Below, one piece after another: positions 47,480-58,453 of a stretch of 64,000 bases of DNA. The notes below the pieces were generated by a model. That model saw only the letters and a program-made list of their open reading frames with translations, searched no databases and was not told the DNA's origin. Source of the stretch: Humulus lupulus (lineage: Eukaryota > Streptophyta > Magnoliopsida > Rosales > Cannabaceae); NCBI RefSeq assembly GCF_963169125.1, contig NC_084794.1, positions 73,877,665-73,941,664 of the forward strand, in the 5' to 3' direction. Both the position numbers and the translations under genes were made by a program. Numbering within the stretch: position 1 is the first letter of the stretch; every line of letters starts with the position of its first letter.

Positions 47480-47997
47480 TGTTGTTTTGTTAATCTGTTT
47501 TTTGTCCAGTTGAGTTTCAGCCTGCTGGGTTGTAGCAGGTGTTTCTCTGTTTTGTAACTTTGGTTGGTTTTTGAATAAATTCTTTCTTTTGTTCAAAAAA
47601 AAAAAAACTATAACCATTAGTTCTCAATTCAACTTACGAAATTCCCCAAAATACCCCTAGGCTCCTCCCGAGCCGGGTATAAAATCCCGTTGTGACTTTT
47701 GAGTTAACCAGCTCTCTAGGACCGTCTCGGCACGTGCATCACAATAATAACACCACACTCCCGTGGTACAAATCACATAATACAATTATCACATATATGC
47801 CCTCAGCGAGCTAAAATTACCAATTTACCCCTATCATACAAACGGCGTCCACATGCATATTTATTTCACCTAAACATGCATACTAACCACATATTCATTA
47901 AATTCACATAAATTAATGCAATATAACAATTATTGCCCTCCCGGCACACTAATCAAGGCTCCAAGCCTTATTAGCAAATTTAGGTCGTTACAACATA

Positions 47998-49153
47998 TCT
48001 CCAACACCCCGTTCCCTCAAGGATTCAAAATACCTCATGTCCTGCCATTTGACAGAAAATCAGATCCCTATAGCCATCTGAGCACGTTCAACACCATTAT
48101 GCGAGCCAGCAATGTTGGTTACGAGCTCAGGTGTATGCTGTTTCCAGCCACACTTACAGGACCAACAAAATACTGGTTTAAGAAATTCCAAAGGCATTCG
48201 ATCGCGTCTTGGGATCAATTGTCTAGGGACTTTAAAAAACAATTTAAGGCTATGGTTGGCATTAGGCCTGAGGCCTCAGCCTTAACCAATGTCTGACAAC
48301 AACAAAACGAGTTGCTAAAAATTTACCTCACAAAGTTTAACTTAAAAGTGGCCCGAGCTCAAGATGTCAACAATAGTGGTCACCTGATGCCGGTTAGAGC
48401 AGGCGTAGTGCCAGAAAGTCCCATCTAGGAAGACTTACAAAGGAAACCTATCAGGTCTGTAACTGAGTTCAATCGAAGGGCCCAGAGGTTTGTCAATGTA
48501 GAAGAGGGGAGGTCAGTGCTGAACATGACATCTCAGCTCGTAACTACAACGACAAACATGAACTCTGCCTCGACCTTGGCAGACCCCTCAACTTCGAAAC
48601 CCCCTGGGGATAACCCTTCTAAAAGGAAGAAAAATGAAGGGAATAACCCCGAGGAAAATGGAGGGAAGAAGAAGAAAGGGGGCAGATATTTCTCCATATA
48701 CAAAGTGTATATCGAGCTTGACGAGTCTCGGGAGAATATCTACCTGGATAATGAAAACCAGGTCCCATTCAGACAACCTGACCCCATGAGGAACCAAAAA
48801 GCAAAGAGAGATTCGAATATATACTATAGATTTCACCGAGATATCAGACATACAACCGATGAGTGTCGAAAGTTGAAAGACAAGATCGAATGTTTGATCT
48901 CGAGGGGTTATTTCAGACAGTACGTCAGAAACCGAAATCCCAATCAATCTTCCACAAGCCAAAGGGCAGCAACTGCACCAACTACCCAAAACAGTAACTC
49001 CCGAGCTCAGGAGGATGAGCGACCCCCTCCGATTGATGGAGGTGATGTAATAACCATCTCAGGGGGACCTCATATCGTAGGTTCGAGCAGGAATGCCCAA
49101 AAAAGATATGTAAATGAGCTCAAGACAGCCGACGGTTCTCCCTACGAACTCTA
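47998..49153 (+). pseudogene. Tat-3 gag, core and knuckle region
   Basis: It continues gag after Solo-2. Core words are FPQGFKIPHVLPFDRKSDPY, FNTIMRASN, LTGPTKYWFKKF and WDQLSRDFKKQF, then a stop at 48294 where a Gln-rich word QQQNELL begins. A TAG lies at 48427. After a lysine-rich part (48600-48700) the Tat-type knuckle YYRFHRDIRHTTDECRKLKD appears (near 48825), with the first Cys replaced by Tyr. The frame ends at 49152. Confidence 0.75.
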
Positions 49154-49414
49154 ACCACGAACTCCGAAACAACAAAGGGTTGAGACTCAACCCATAACCT
49201 TTATTGAAGAGGACGCATCACACGTCCAGTTTCCCAATAACGACCTCCTGGTCATAACCCTCCAGTCATAACCCTCCAACTCGCGAACAAAAAGGTGTGC
49301 CGAGTACTGGTTGATAACGGGAGCTCAATGAATATCCTCTATAAAGCCACTCTAGAAAAGATGGGACTCATGCTTTGAAATCTAAAGGCATGTGCAACCA
49401 CACTGTACAGTTTT
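49154..49414 (+). pseudogene. Tat-3 protease, first part
   Basis: The aspartic protease start, [16 protein letters not shown] (about 49295-49350): the catalytic Asp-Thr-Gly reads Asp-Asn-Gly. A 12-base duplication (CATAACCCTCCA twice, near 49255-49280) lies just before. A TGA follows at 49377. The frame is cut by Solo-3 after CATTLYSF and resumes at 53994. Confidence 0.65.
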
Positions 49415-50697
49415 TGTAACGCCCTACTTCCTTAGAGCCATCACTAAGTGAGTTTGAAAATGTGCAATTAACTCGTTAACCGAGGATTTTAAGACAAAAG
49501 TGTGATTAAACCATAAACTGAGTTATGTACTTTGAAAACAGTTCCATTCATTGAAAATCATAAAGCGTTTAACATTTGAGATCCCAAAATACTCTTTAGA
49601 AATATTTACAACTCAAAAATATAACCAGAGTCGGCTAAACAACAAAATCTAGGTTTAGTACAATCTAGTACAATCATCTCCCAAAAATACCCCTGGACGT
49701 GACAGCCAGGCAAGCCAAACATGTACGCGCCGCTTCACGCTCTCTGTACTCGTGGTTGGTCGAATTTCCCCTTGCCCTTACCTGCACCACAGAGCACCCG
49801 TGAGCCGAAGCCCAGCAAGAAAACTCACACAAGCAGAAAATATATGCATGCTTAACATTCTACATGTAATCAAGCCATCAGTAGGCTAAACATGTACGGC
49901 CATGCCATCCCAGGCACTTTACCGGGCCCTGGGTTCGCAGTCCACACCGTGAGGATATCTGTAACGCCCCAAACTCCAGGGACCGTTATGGTGTGCCTTG
50001 TAAACAGTGCTAAACTCGCTAGTCGAGTCATTTGGCCAAAAACGTGTAACTAAGTACGTTTAGCGGTTTAGGGACTAAAAATTTTGGTTAGGGTGTAACG
50101 TTTCACTAGAACGTTTAATATTTACATTGGGATCCCGAAAATAAAGTTTCAGAGTTTATTACAGAAAATATTTACAACAGGCCGTTTTAAGCGGCAAAAC
50201 AGGGTTCAACCCTAATTCCACTTTAAACCTCGGTCGTGGTGGACGAGCAGTTGCATATGTACACATCACCACCTAAGCTCTTCAACTCAAGGATGGTCCA
50301 GCTTCCTCTTGCCTTTACCTGCACCACGTAGCACCCGTGAGCCGAAGCCCAGCAAGAAAACACAATAAAGCATGATATAATATCAACAACGATCATAATA
50401 ACCGTTCAGAACTATCAGTCCAAGCAAATAGGTGACAATAGCCAAAAGTCACAATAATGAGCATAGCTCCCCTACAGCCATGTGACGATAGGGTCACCAG
50501 GGCTTAACTGATAGGTGATTCTTTCATAAGTTTGATCAGGACAGGTGCATGGTGTATGGTCACCAACATAACCTTCCTCCAGACTCTAGAGTCGTGCTAT
50601 GGACAGCGTCCCCTAGCCATGTGACAAACAGTCACCGGGGTCATATACCTTGGCTATAAACATCTGGTCATAGACCAGGCAAGCGCTTATAAGTTCT

Positions 50698-50935
50698 TCG
50701 ACCTTAGGGTCAGTCCCGCATTAACGCCATGGAGATATTCAACGCGTGATCATCGACCTTAGGGTCGGTCTAGCATTAATTCCATAGAGCCATTCAATGC
50801 GTGGTCATCGACCTTAGGGTCGGTCTAGCATTAATACCATAGAGCCATTCAATGCGTGGTCATCGACCTTAGGGTCGGTCTAGCATTAATGCCATAGAGC
50901 CATTCAATGTGTGATTCTCGACTTTAGAGTCGGTC
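50698..50935 (+). repeat. 55-bp tandem repeat, about 4 units, in Solo-4
   Basis: The unit starts TCGACCTTAGGGTCGGTC and ends near GCGTGGTCA; it recurs every 55 bases from about 50699. The two middle units are nearly identical. GACCTTAGGGTC is itself nearly palindromic. Confidence 0.85.
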
Positions 50936-51157
50936 CCTGACTAGTCAGTGTCATACACAAGTAAGTCATGCCACCAACCATATATCACATGTTCCATATC
51001 CATAAACAAGGTATTCAGCATGCTTACTAAACAGTTATTAGTACAATTAGGACCATGCATAAACACAGAGGCTCAAGCTCTGAACGATATCATACTCAGT
51101 ATACAAGCATGTCCTAATGACATGTTTCTCATGCATCATATGCAATATATCCAGCAA

Positions 51158-51332
51158 TCCAACATGCACCAATAACAGCCATGCATGTCACGCTTAGTAA
51201 CCAACCAACATGCATCAAAAATAGCCATGCATGTCATACTCAATAATCCATCAACATGCATCATAATAGCCATGCATGTCATACTCAATAATCTACCAAC
51301 ATGCACCAATAACATCCATGCATGACACATAT
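51158..51332 (+). repeat. About 45-50-bp tandem repeat, 4 units, in Solo-4
   Basis: CAACATGCA(C/T)CA followed by AGCCATGCATGTCA recurs at about 51159, 51207, 51253 and 51298. Several ATGCAT palindromes occur in it. Confidence 0.8.
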
Positions 51333-53988
51333 ACACAGGGTGCAGTTTCCTTACCTCAAAGTCGAGCTAGAACGATTGAAAGAACGACCCTTGAGAACGA
51401 TCAACTTTTAGTCCTTTAGCAGTCACCTAGTCATAACAAAATATAAGGTATCATCAATAAAAATGATCAACATAAGTTCCCAAATCAATATCTAGCCTCC
51501 GGGACATCAACCCCCACTTAACCGGGTACTAGGTTCAACCCCGAGGCCTATGGCTAGAACTCACCCATAACTCCCCCTCATCACCCATAACTCCCCCTCA
51601 TCAAAACCCAACCAAACATACACAAAAACTCCCCTTGATTCCCACTTTCTACATCAAAAACCTTAAGCTGAAAACCAAAAGGAAAACAGAGCATAACCTG
51701 AATTCAATGGCTAGAACTCACCTTAACAACTATTTTGAATCCCCTTAAATGTCTGAATCAAGTTCCCTAGCTCCCACCTTTGACCTCCTAGCTCAACTCC
51801 TCAATTTGGGCTCTCAAAATTCAAAGAAAAGTGAAGGGAGAAGCTTGTACGGGAGAGAAGAGGATAGGCTCTGTTTTATTATCATTCCACAGCCTTCTAA
51901 AATTCCTAAGGCTGATATAAATCCTTAAGGCTAAAAGACCATAATGCCCTTAAGCCAAATAAATCCCTCTAAAAGCTTCTGAGGGTAAAACCGTCCTTTC
52001 TCGCCTATCTCGTTAATTATAATTAACGCTCTCGAATTCCCGCTACACTCAATATTCCCAAATACCAATAAATCATATCCCATTACCCTTTAATTCCTGG
52101 TAATGCTCTAATCATTAAATTCCCCGAGACTCACCCCGAGCCCCGAACTTTAACCCGTTATGACTAGACCGAACACTTACATCTCATGATCGTCTCATGT
52201 CAAATAGCTCGAACCAATCCACCTTATAATGTGGCTGTATTAATTAATCACAATCACGCACCCAAAATATACAATTACGCCCACAGTGGCCAAATTACCA
52301 AATTACCCTCATAATTAACGTATGACCCCATATGCATGCATTCACCATCATATAATAATATAATTTACGTAAACATGAATATAATCATTAAATACTATAA
52401 TAAACCAATTATGGCCATCCCGGCCTCCTAATCAAGGTCCTAAACCTTATTAGGAAATTTGGGGTATTACAATATCCCAGGTATCCTTTAGGGTCTCGCC
52501 CTGGAACCTTGCACTCCACGTGCTAAATGCTGCTCCCGGCCCCTTGCCGTTCTCGGCCATCTCCGTTCCCGGCCCTGGCCGTTCATTCACATATATGCAC
52601 ACATAGCATAATTAAGAAGATACTTAAACACGTATAAACTCAGACAAAGGGCTATGCCCTGCAACACAATCATATAGGGTCGAGCCCTGCAGCACAATCA
52701 TATGGGGTTGTACCCTGCAACACAAGCTCTACGGGAACAGCAGTTTTCTTACCTGTGTCCTGAGCTTTCCAAGCACCGATGTCCCGAGCACAGCCCCCTA
52801 GTCCGAGCCTCGCTGAAACCCTAGTCACAATGCACCAACAATATCCATCCATCAAGTTCTAATCCATTAAATAACTTTGGGTCATAATTCTAGTCTCCGG
52901 CCCTAAGAACTCATGTCGCGACCCCCAGCTCAACCAGAGGCCCAGCCTCATTTCTGCCTACACGCGGCCCTGCCTGTAGGGCGCCGCGGCACGCCTCCAC
53001 TTTCAAGTGCCCTAATGTTCTAAGGGGTTGCGGCTCAGCAAGAACAATGTCGTGGCTCGACCCCTCGAACCCAGAAAAATCCTCCCTTTTCTCTACCAAA
53101 ACCAAGCCAAATACCCCTGAAATCCATCTAACAACTTAATTTAATTATCCCAGAAGTTCCACTATGATTCCAGCAGCAAAACCTAACAAACTCTAGCTTT
53201 AAAACTCATCAAACCCAAAATTCAATCTCAAACTTTAAAACCTTAAGAAAACCAGAAACTCAGCCAAATAATCACAGAATTCAATGGTTAGAATCACAAT
53301 TAAAGGTTTACCTTAGCCCTGCTTGAATCCACAAATTGATACTGAACAATCTCCAAGTTTTAGAGCTCAAATCCCTAGCTTGATCTTCAAAATTCCCCTT
53401 GGTATGACTTAGAGAAAAAAAAAAAAAAAGAGAAGAGAGGATGCTTGGGTCGGTTTAGTGAATTCTGAATGTTTCTTATGTTTTGTTTTATTAACTTAAT
53501 TTCTAAGGTTACCTCAAGGCTCGGGGTACCAAAAATGCCCCCGAGGGAAAAATGGTAAATTTCCCCAATATTCCCTCCTTAACATTCTATCTTCAAATAT
53601 ATCTCCAAATATATATTTTCATAACCCGATAACCCCATAAATCGTCTAATACCTGAAATACCCCTCGACTCGCCCCGAGTCGGATTTTCAACCCCGTTGT
53701 GACTTTCTAGCTAACAGCTCCCTAGGACTGTCTCAGATCGTGCAACACAGATATATCACAAGTATATCACAATTATTACAATTATCACATTTATGCCCTC
53801 AACAGGCTAAAATTACAAACATGCTCCTAACAACCAAACAGGGCCCACATGCATATTTAATTCACCTAAACATGCATCTCTAATCACATATTCATACAAA
53901 TTCACATATTATAATATTAAATCACTTATTTCCCTCCAAGCACACTAATCGAGGCCCTAAGCCTAATTAGCAAATTTGGGATGCTACA

Positions 53989-54461
53989 GTTTTTCGAGAA
54001 AAGGGATTGCCTGTATGGGGTCCATCGAACTCCCCGTGACCTTGGGAGACTATCCAGTCTCTGTAACCAAGATGATGGAGTTTGTCGTGGTGGACCTCCC
54101 ATCGGCCTACAATGTACTGCTCGAGAGACCCGCCCTAGTTGGACTGGGGGCAGTGTCATCTGTTAGGCACCTGGCCATCAAGTTCTCAACTTCTAGTGGC
54201 ATCGGGATGCTGAAAGGGGACCAGCTTGCGGGGAGGGAATGCTATAGCATCTCCATTAGGGGAAAGAAGCAAATATGTGCACAGGCACTTGTAATTATTC
54301 ATAACAAGGATGGGATGGTCTTCGAGATAGATGAAGAGATCGACCCCAGAATAGAAGAAAGGGCTGATCTCGAACCTCTAGAAGAGCCCGAGGAGGTCAA
54401 GCTCGAAGACCCCACAAAGATAGTAAAGGTGGGTAAGAATCTTTCTGAAGAAGCGAAATAG
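53989..54461 (+). pseudogene. Tat-3 protease, second part
   Basis: It continues after Solo-3 with CMGSIELPVTLGDYPVSVTK, FVVVDLPSAYNVLLERPAL and HLAIKFSTSSGIGMLKGDQ, typical of the Tat protease C-terminal part. The acidic linker that follows (EIDEEIDPRIEERADLEPLE) leads towards reverse transcriptase. It ends at TAG 54459-54461. Confidence 0.75.
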
Positions 54462-55276
54462 CAATTAATCCATTTCTTAAAGAAAACTAGGATGTATTCG
54501 CATGGTCACACTCCGACATGGTGGGAATCAGTCCAAATGTCATGAGTCATGCACTCAACATCAACAAAGGCTTCCCCCCGAAGCAGCAAAAGCGAAGACT
54601 CCTGGACGATGACAAAAAGAAAGCCCTCAAGGAAGAAGTCGATAGGTTAAAGGCAAATCAATTCATACGAGACGCCTTCTATCTTGATTGGATTGCCAAT
54701 CAAGTGTTGGTTCCAAAGCCCAACGGCACATGGCGAACCTGTATCAACTATTTCGACCTTAACAAGGCATGCCTTAAAAATTGTTTCCCCTTACCTCATA
54801 TTGATTAGCTCGTAGATGCCACAGCAGGACATGGCTTCATGTCGTTCATGGATGCCTATTCTGGATATAACTAGATGGCCATGCACGCACCGGACCAAGA
54901 GCATACGAGCTTTGTAACCAATAAAGGGCTATATTGCTACAATGCCATGCCTTTTGGGCTCAAAAACGCTGGAGCAACGTACCAAATACTGGTGAACAGA
55001 ATGTTCTCCGAGCAGATAGGTAATAACATGGAAGTTTATGTTGACGACATGCTAGTCAAGTTCAAACATAACAATAACCATGTGGATGATCTCGTAGAAT
55101 GCTTCACCATACTACGTACATATAACATGAAACTCAACCCACAAAAATGCTCTTTCGAAGTATCTTCAGGAAAGTTTCCGAGGTTCATAGTGAATACACG
55201 AGGAATAGAGGTTAATCCTGACAAGACCAAGGCATTGATTGATATGCCCTCACCTCCAAAGCATAAGGATTTCTAG
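54462..55276 (+). pseudogene. Tat-3 reverse transcriptase
   Basis: A gypsy reverse transcriptase with LVPKPNGTWRTCINYFDLNK, LPHID, FMDAYSGYN, SFVTNKGLYCYNAMPFGLKN and the active site MEVYVDDMLVK (near 55040), intact. The words MKLNPQKCSFEVSSGKF match the first residues of Tat-1 in this window. Stops at 54806, 54872 and 55274 break it. Distance from the protease and the order agree with a normal Tat pol. Confidence 0.85.
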
Positions 55277-55740
55277 AGTTTAACTGGACAAATGGTGGCA
55301 CTGAGTAGGTTTGTTTCAAAATCTACAGACCGTTGTCTTCCTTTTTTCAACCTTTTGAGAGGGGGCAAAAAGTTCGAATGGTCAGAGGAATGCGAGCTTG
55401 CATTCTAGGACCTAAAGAAACATCTCGCCGACCACCGATCTTGTAGAAGCCTATCACAGGAGAGGTCTTGTACTTGTACCTCACTACCACAGAGCACGCC
55501 ATTAGTGTCGTGCTCGTCGAAGAAGACAAGAAGGTACAAAAACCAGTGTACTATGTCAGCAAAAGGTTACTGGGGGCAGAATCGAGATACCCTTTAATAG
55601 AAAAATTGGCTCTCAGCCTGATCCACTCGTCTCGAAAGCTCCGACCTTATTTCCAAGCACACCCTATTCATGTGTTAATTGATCAACCACTGCGACAAGT
55701 TCTATCTAAACCAGAAACCTCTGGAAGATTGTTAAAAGTT
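55277..55740 (+). pseudogene. Tat-3 RNase H start, truncated
   Basis: It continues with SLTGQMVALSRFVSKSTDRC and LLRGGKKFEWSEECE. Past a frameshift near 55430 come VYYVSKRLLGAESRYPLIEK and IHVLIDQPLRQVLSKPET. The coding sequence ends at about 55740 (GRLLK) where AT-rich repeats begin. The second RNase H and integrase are absent. Confidence 0.75.
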
Positions 55741-56130
55741 AAGATTATGTATTATATATCATTATTATAATGATATTTTATAGTATTTAAATTTATATTA
55801 ATATAAGTATTAAATATTAGTCTTGTATTAAATATTATATATTATGATGATAATATTTTATAATATTTGAATTCATATTAATATAATTAATAAAAAATTA
55901 AGATTATATATTATTATCATAATAATATTTTATACCATTTAAATTTATATTAATATAATTATTAATTATCTAGTCGTATATTATATATTATTATAATAAT
56001 AATATTTTATAACATTTGAATTTATATTAACATAATTATTATATATGTAATGATCTTATATAAAATATTATCATAATAATTATATTTTATAATATTTAAA
56101 TTTATATTAATATAATTAATAAATATATAT
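55741..56130. repeat. AT-rich tandem repeat at the Tat-3 break
   Basis: About five imperfect units of 70-80 bases, each with ATATTTTATA(A/G)(T/C)ATTTGAA or TTTAAATT followed by TATATTAATATAA. It starts right where the RNase H frame ends. Confidence 0.75.
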
Positions 56131-57657
56131 TTTAGTTAGTTTTAAAGATATATTTCATTAAATATTTAGAATATTCTATTAAAGTTAACGAAACAAACCA
56201 TTAAAATTAAAAAAATTCGTTATCTACACACTTTTTATATAAAGAGATATTGTGCCTCTTAAAATTATAAAATCTACTAGAGTGTAGGAAAGTTCAAATG
56301 TTTATTGTTTTTTTTAGGTGGAATGCAAATGTTTAATTTAATAATTTATTATTTTGTCAGGAATAAGAATAATTGTGTCATGTTTTTAAAAGTAAAATGA
56401 TTGAGGGTAAAGAATGAAAATCTCAACCTAAAACTCTTATTTAAAAGAAAATTAAAATAGTATTAATGGAGTGTGACTGAGATGAGTGAGATCGAAGACA
56501 AATAAAGGAAAAAAAATATTATTTTTATACATAAAATGATTTTTTTTTTTAATTTTAGAATTTTTTATATAAAATTTAATATTTTTCTAAAATTTAGAAG
56601 TCTTTTAGGGTAGGGCCTTAAGCGTGAGTCAAGTCGGACTATATTTAGACACAACCCTACATATTATAATGTATATTTTTTTTATAATTATAATATTTTT
56701 TTAAAGGAGAGGATTAGGATAATTGTACATTGAATTGAAACCTTTTTAGGATCGCAAAAGTCATAAACATTTGAGTCATTTTTCTTGTATCTATCCTTTG
56801 AAATATGTCAGTGTGACACGTGTATTTTGTCAACTTTTCCATTCTAAATCCCAACTACCACTCGTCCTAACAGTCAATTTCAATCCAATTAAGCACATTT
56901 TTCACTTTAATTATTTAAGGGAACATCTAATTTTCATTAATGTTAACACTCTTTAGTAAAAGTCATATATTCCAAAGTTAAAATTGGTCGCTCTTGTGTC
57001 TTGTCTTTTGTAATAGAGACTTTACAACTAATTGTGATTTATTTATCTGCGCACTGCAATATATATGGAATTAAAAATAATTTGATGGAACTTGAAGCCC
57101 TTCTGAGAAATATAAAATGGACCCAAATACTTATTAAAGAAAATTATACAATTAATCTCTATCTTTTTTTTTTATGTTTTTGCACAAAACTTCATATATA
57201 TTACAAATTATATAAATATATATTTTATCTGAATCTTAAATTTTAGATTTGTTTCTCTCAAATTTCCGGATCAATTAAGAGACGTTTGGTAATTTGGAAT
57301 TGTAATATTTCAAAATACATGTTTTTTTTTGTGAATAAATAAATAAGAGAAGTTAAAATTTATTGTTGATTAAATGATATATCCCATATTTCCATAAGTG
57401 ATTAAATACATGGTGTACTTGGGCACTCTAATTAACAAGATAACATTGTCAAAATAAGTATGGTAGGTAGAAGAAATAGTAAATGAGGGATTAAAGAAAT
57501 ACAAATATGCAAATAATAATAGTATATAAAACTGAAATGTCAAAAATTTCTTGAAACTATATATCCTATTACAATTCACAACATTTTGCTATATTTACAA
57601 ATAGTTACCAACACACAATTGTTATCAAATTATCAACAAAATATAAATATATATAAG
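56131..57657. other. AT-rich spacer, no gene seen
   Basis: Short open stretches (for example near 57001-57246) lack any recognisable domain, have extreme base composition and no typical start context. I see no LTR or transposon end. Confidence 0.5.
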
Positions 57658-57965
57658 GTACTATAGTAGTGATCATTTTTAATTATTACCTATATATATT
57701 TTTAGTATTTTTGGTACATAAATAAAATATAATTATAATTTTTTTACATGATAGTATATAATGTAGTTACAAGAGGTTTCCCACAAATTTTCAAGAAATT
57801 AAGAATAATATAGGATGTCGAAATCAAGATTCAAACAGCTTGTTGCACGCATGCTTGTTTCAATATTTATATGCACGTGCAATAGATTATTTAAATCTTG
57901 ATTTCGACATCCTAAATTATCTAAAAATTTGTGAAAGATTTCTTGTAACTACATTATACACTTTC

Positions 57966-58395
57966 TGTTAAGAAAATGAATACTATATTTAGATATTCCT
58001 ATATTAAGAGTTATTAATATAGCTTTACTAAAATAAGGAAAGGCTTATATTAATTAGTATAGATAGGATGACTAAAAAAAAATGTGTGGTTTATATGGTT
58101 TAGAAAAACCTATAAATTAGTTTTATGTATTCATTCTCAAACATCCCAAAACAAAAAGAAGAAAATCTTAGAGAGAGAAAAGCTTTTGAGAGAATTTTTG
58201 TGAGAAAAAATTCTTGGGTATAATTGGGGTGTGGGTTGTGAGAAGTGTTGTAAACACTTTGTGTATTTTTTGTTTCTCAATTTCAGTAAAAGAATTGCAG
58301 CAGATTTAGACATTTTTGCGTGTGTGTTATTTCCGCTATTATTTTTATTCTCACTAATCTGATTCATAAGAAAATTCGCGTAATTTTTCCCAACA
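57966..58395 (+). repeat. Copia-F 5' LTR
   Basis: It begins TGTTAAGAAAATG and ends TTTTCCCAACA. A TATA box (CCTATAAATTAG, 58109-58120) lies in its middle. Two short inverted words (CCTATA/TATAGG) are near its start. Confidence 0.95.
58111..58118 (+). promoter_or_regulatory. TATA box of Copia-F
   Basis: TATAAATT preceded by CC; the 3' LTR keeps it at 62600-62607. Transcription would begin some 30 bases on, near 58140. Confidence 0.6.
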
Positions 58396-58397
58396 AC

Positions 58398-58409
58398 TGG
58401 TATCAGAGC
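58398..58409 (+). promoter_or_regulatory. Primer-binding site of Copia-F
   Basis: TGGTATCAGAGC, the standard plant copia site complementary to the 3' end of initiator tRNA-Met, lies two bases after the LTR. Confidence 0.95.
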
Positions 58410-58453
58410 TTTGGTTAGAAATTCTACCAGAAAGTCAGATTTGAGTGGGAGCA

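Larger units (their letters stand above)
43885..47605 (+). mobile_element. L1-type LINE, 5' truncated, inserted in Solo-2
   Basis: A non-LTR retrotransposon with the end of ORF1, nearly whole ORF2, a short 3' untranslated region and a poly(A) tail (from 47595). It is flanked by a 14-bp duplication AACTATAACCATTA (43871-43884 and 47606-47619), typical of target-primed insertion. The 5' truncation falls inside ORF1. Only one stop spoils ORF2, so it is fairly young. Confidence 0.9.
42002..47992. mobile_element. Solo-2: solo LTR with a nested LINE
   Basis: It runs from TGTAACGCTCTAC to GGTCGTTACA with the perfect 5-bp duplication ACATA (41997-42001 and 47993-47997). Without the LINE it is about 2256 bp and has no coding content. 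It is the same family as Solo-3: starts (TGTAACGC.CTACTTCCTTAG) and ends (AGCAAATTT.GG) match. A GC-rich segment lies at about 43070-43210. The Tekay/Del chromovirus origin is inferred from the TGTAACG start and the length. Confidence 0.85.
49960..52471. mobile_element. Solo-4: solo LTR nested in Solo-3
   Basis: It runs from TGTAACGCCCCAAAC to GGGGTATTACA, 2512 bp, flanked by the perfect duplication ATATC (49955-49959 and 52472-52476). It belongs to a related but different LTR family from Solo-2 and Solo-3. It contains two tandem arrays and no gene. Confidence 0.85.
49415..53988. mobile_element. Solo-3: solo LTR, with Solo-4 inside
   Basis: It runs from TGTAACGCCCTAC to GGATGCTACA, flanked by the perfect duplication GTTTT (49410-49414 and 53989-53993). 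Without Solo-4 it is about 2057 bp, the same family as Solo-2. It has no coding content. A GC-rich stretch lies near 52965-53000 and a purine run (A15) near 53417. Confidence 0.85.
39912..55740 (+). mobile_element. Tat-3: Tat-type Ty3/gypsy element with nested insertions
   Basis: It has a 5' LTR, primer-binding site, gag, protease, reverse transcriptase and part of RNase H. Solo-2 (with a LINE) is inserted in gag and Solo-3 (with Solo-4) in the protease. Cutting these out at their target duplications makes the coding words continuous. It ends at about 55740 inside RNase H against an AT-rich tandem repeat, with no 3' LTR in the window. Its polymerase is closely related to that of Tat-1. Confidence 0.8.

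Noticed and set aside
50698..50935. Regular 55-bp repeats that could suggest a CRISPR-like array
   Set aside because: The units are head-to-tail with no unique spacers and lie inside a plant LTR; they are a minisatellite.
57001..57246. Open frame of about 80 codons
   Set aside because: It has no ATG at its start, no domain, extreme AT content and no neighbours that support a gene.
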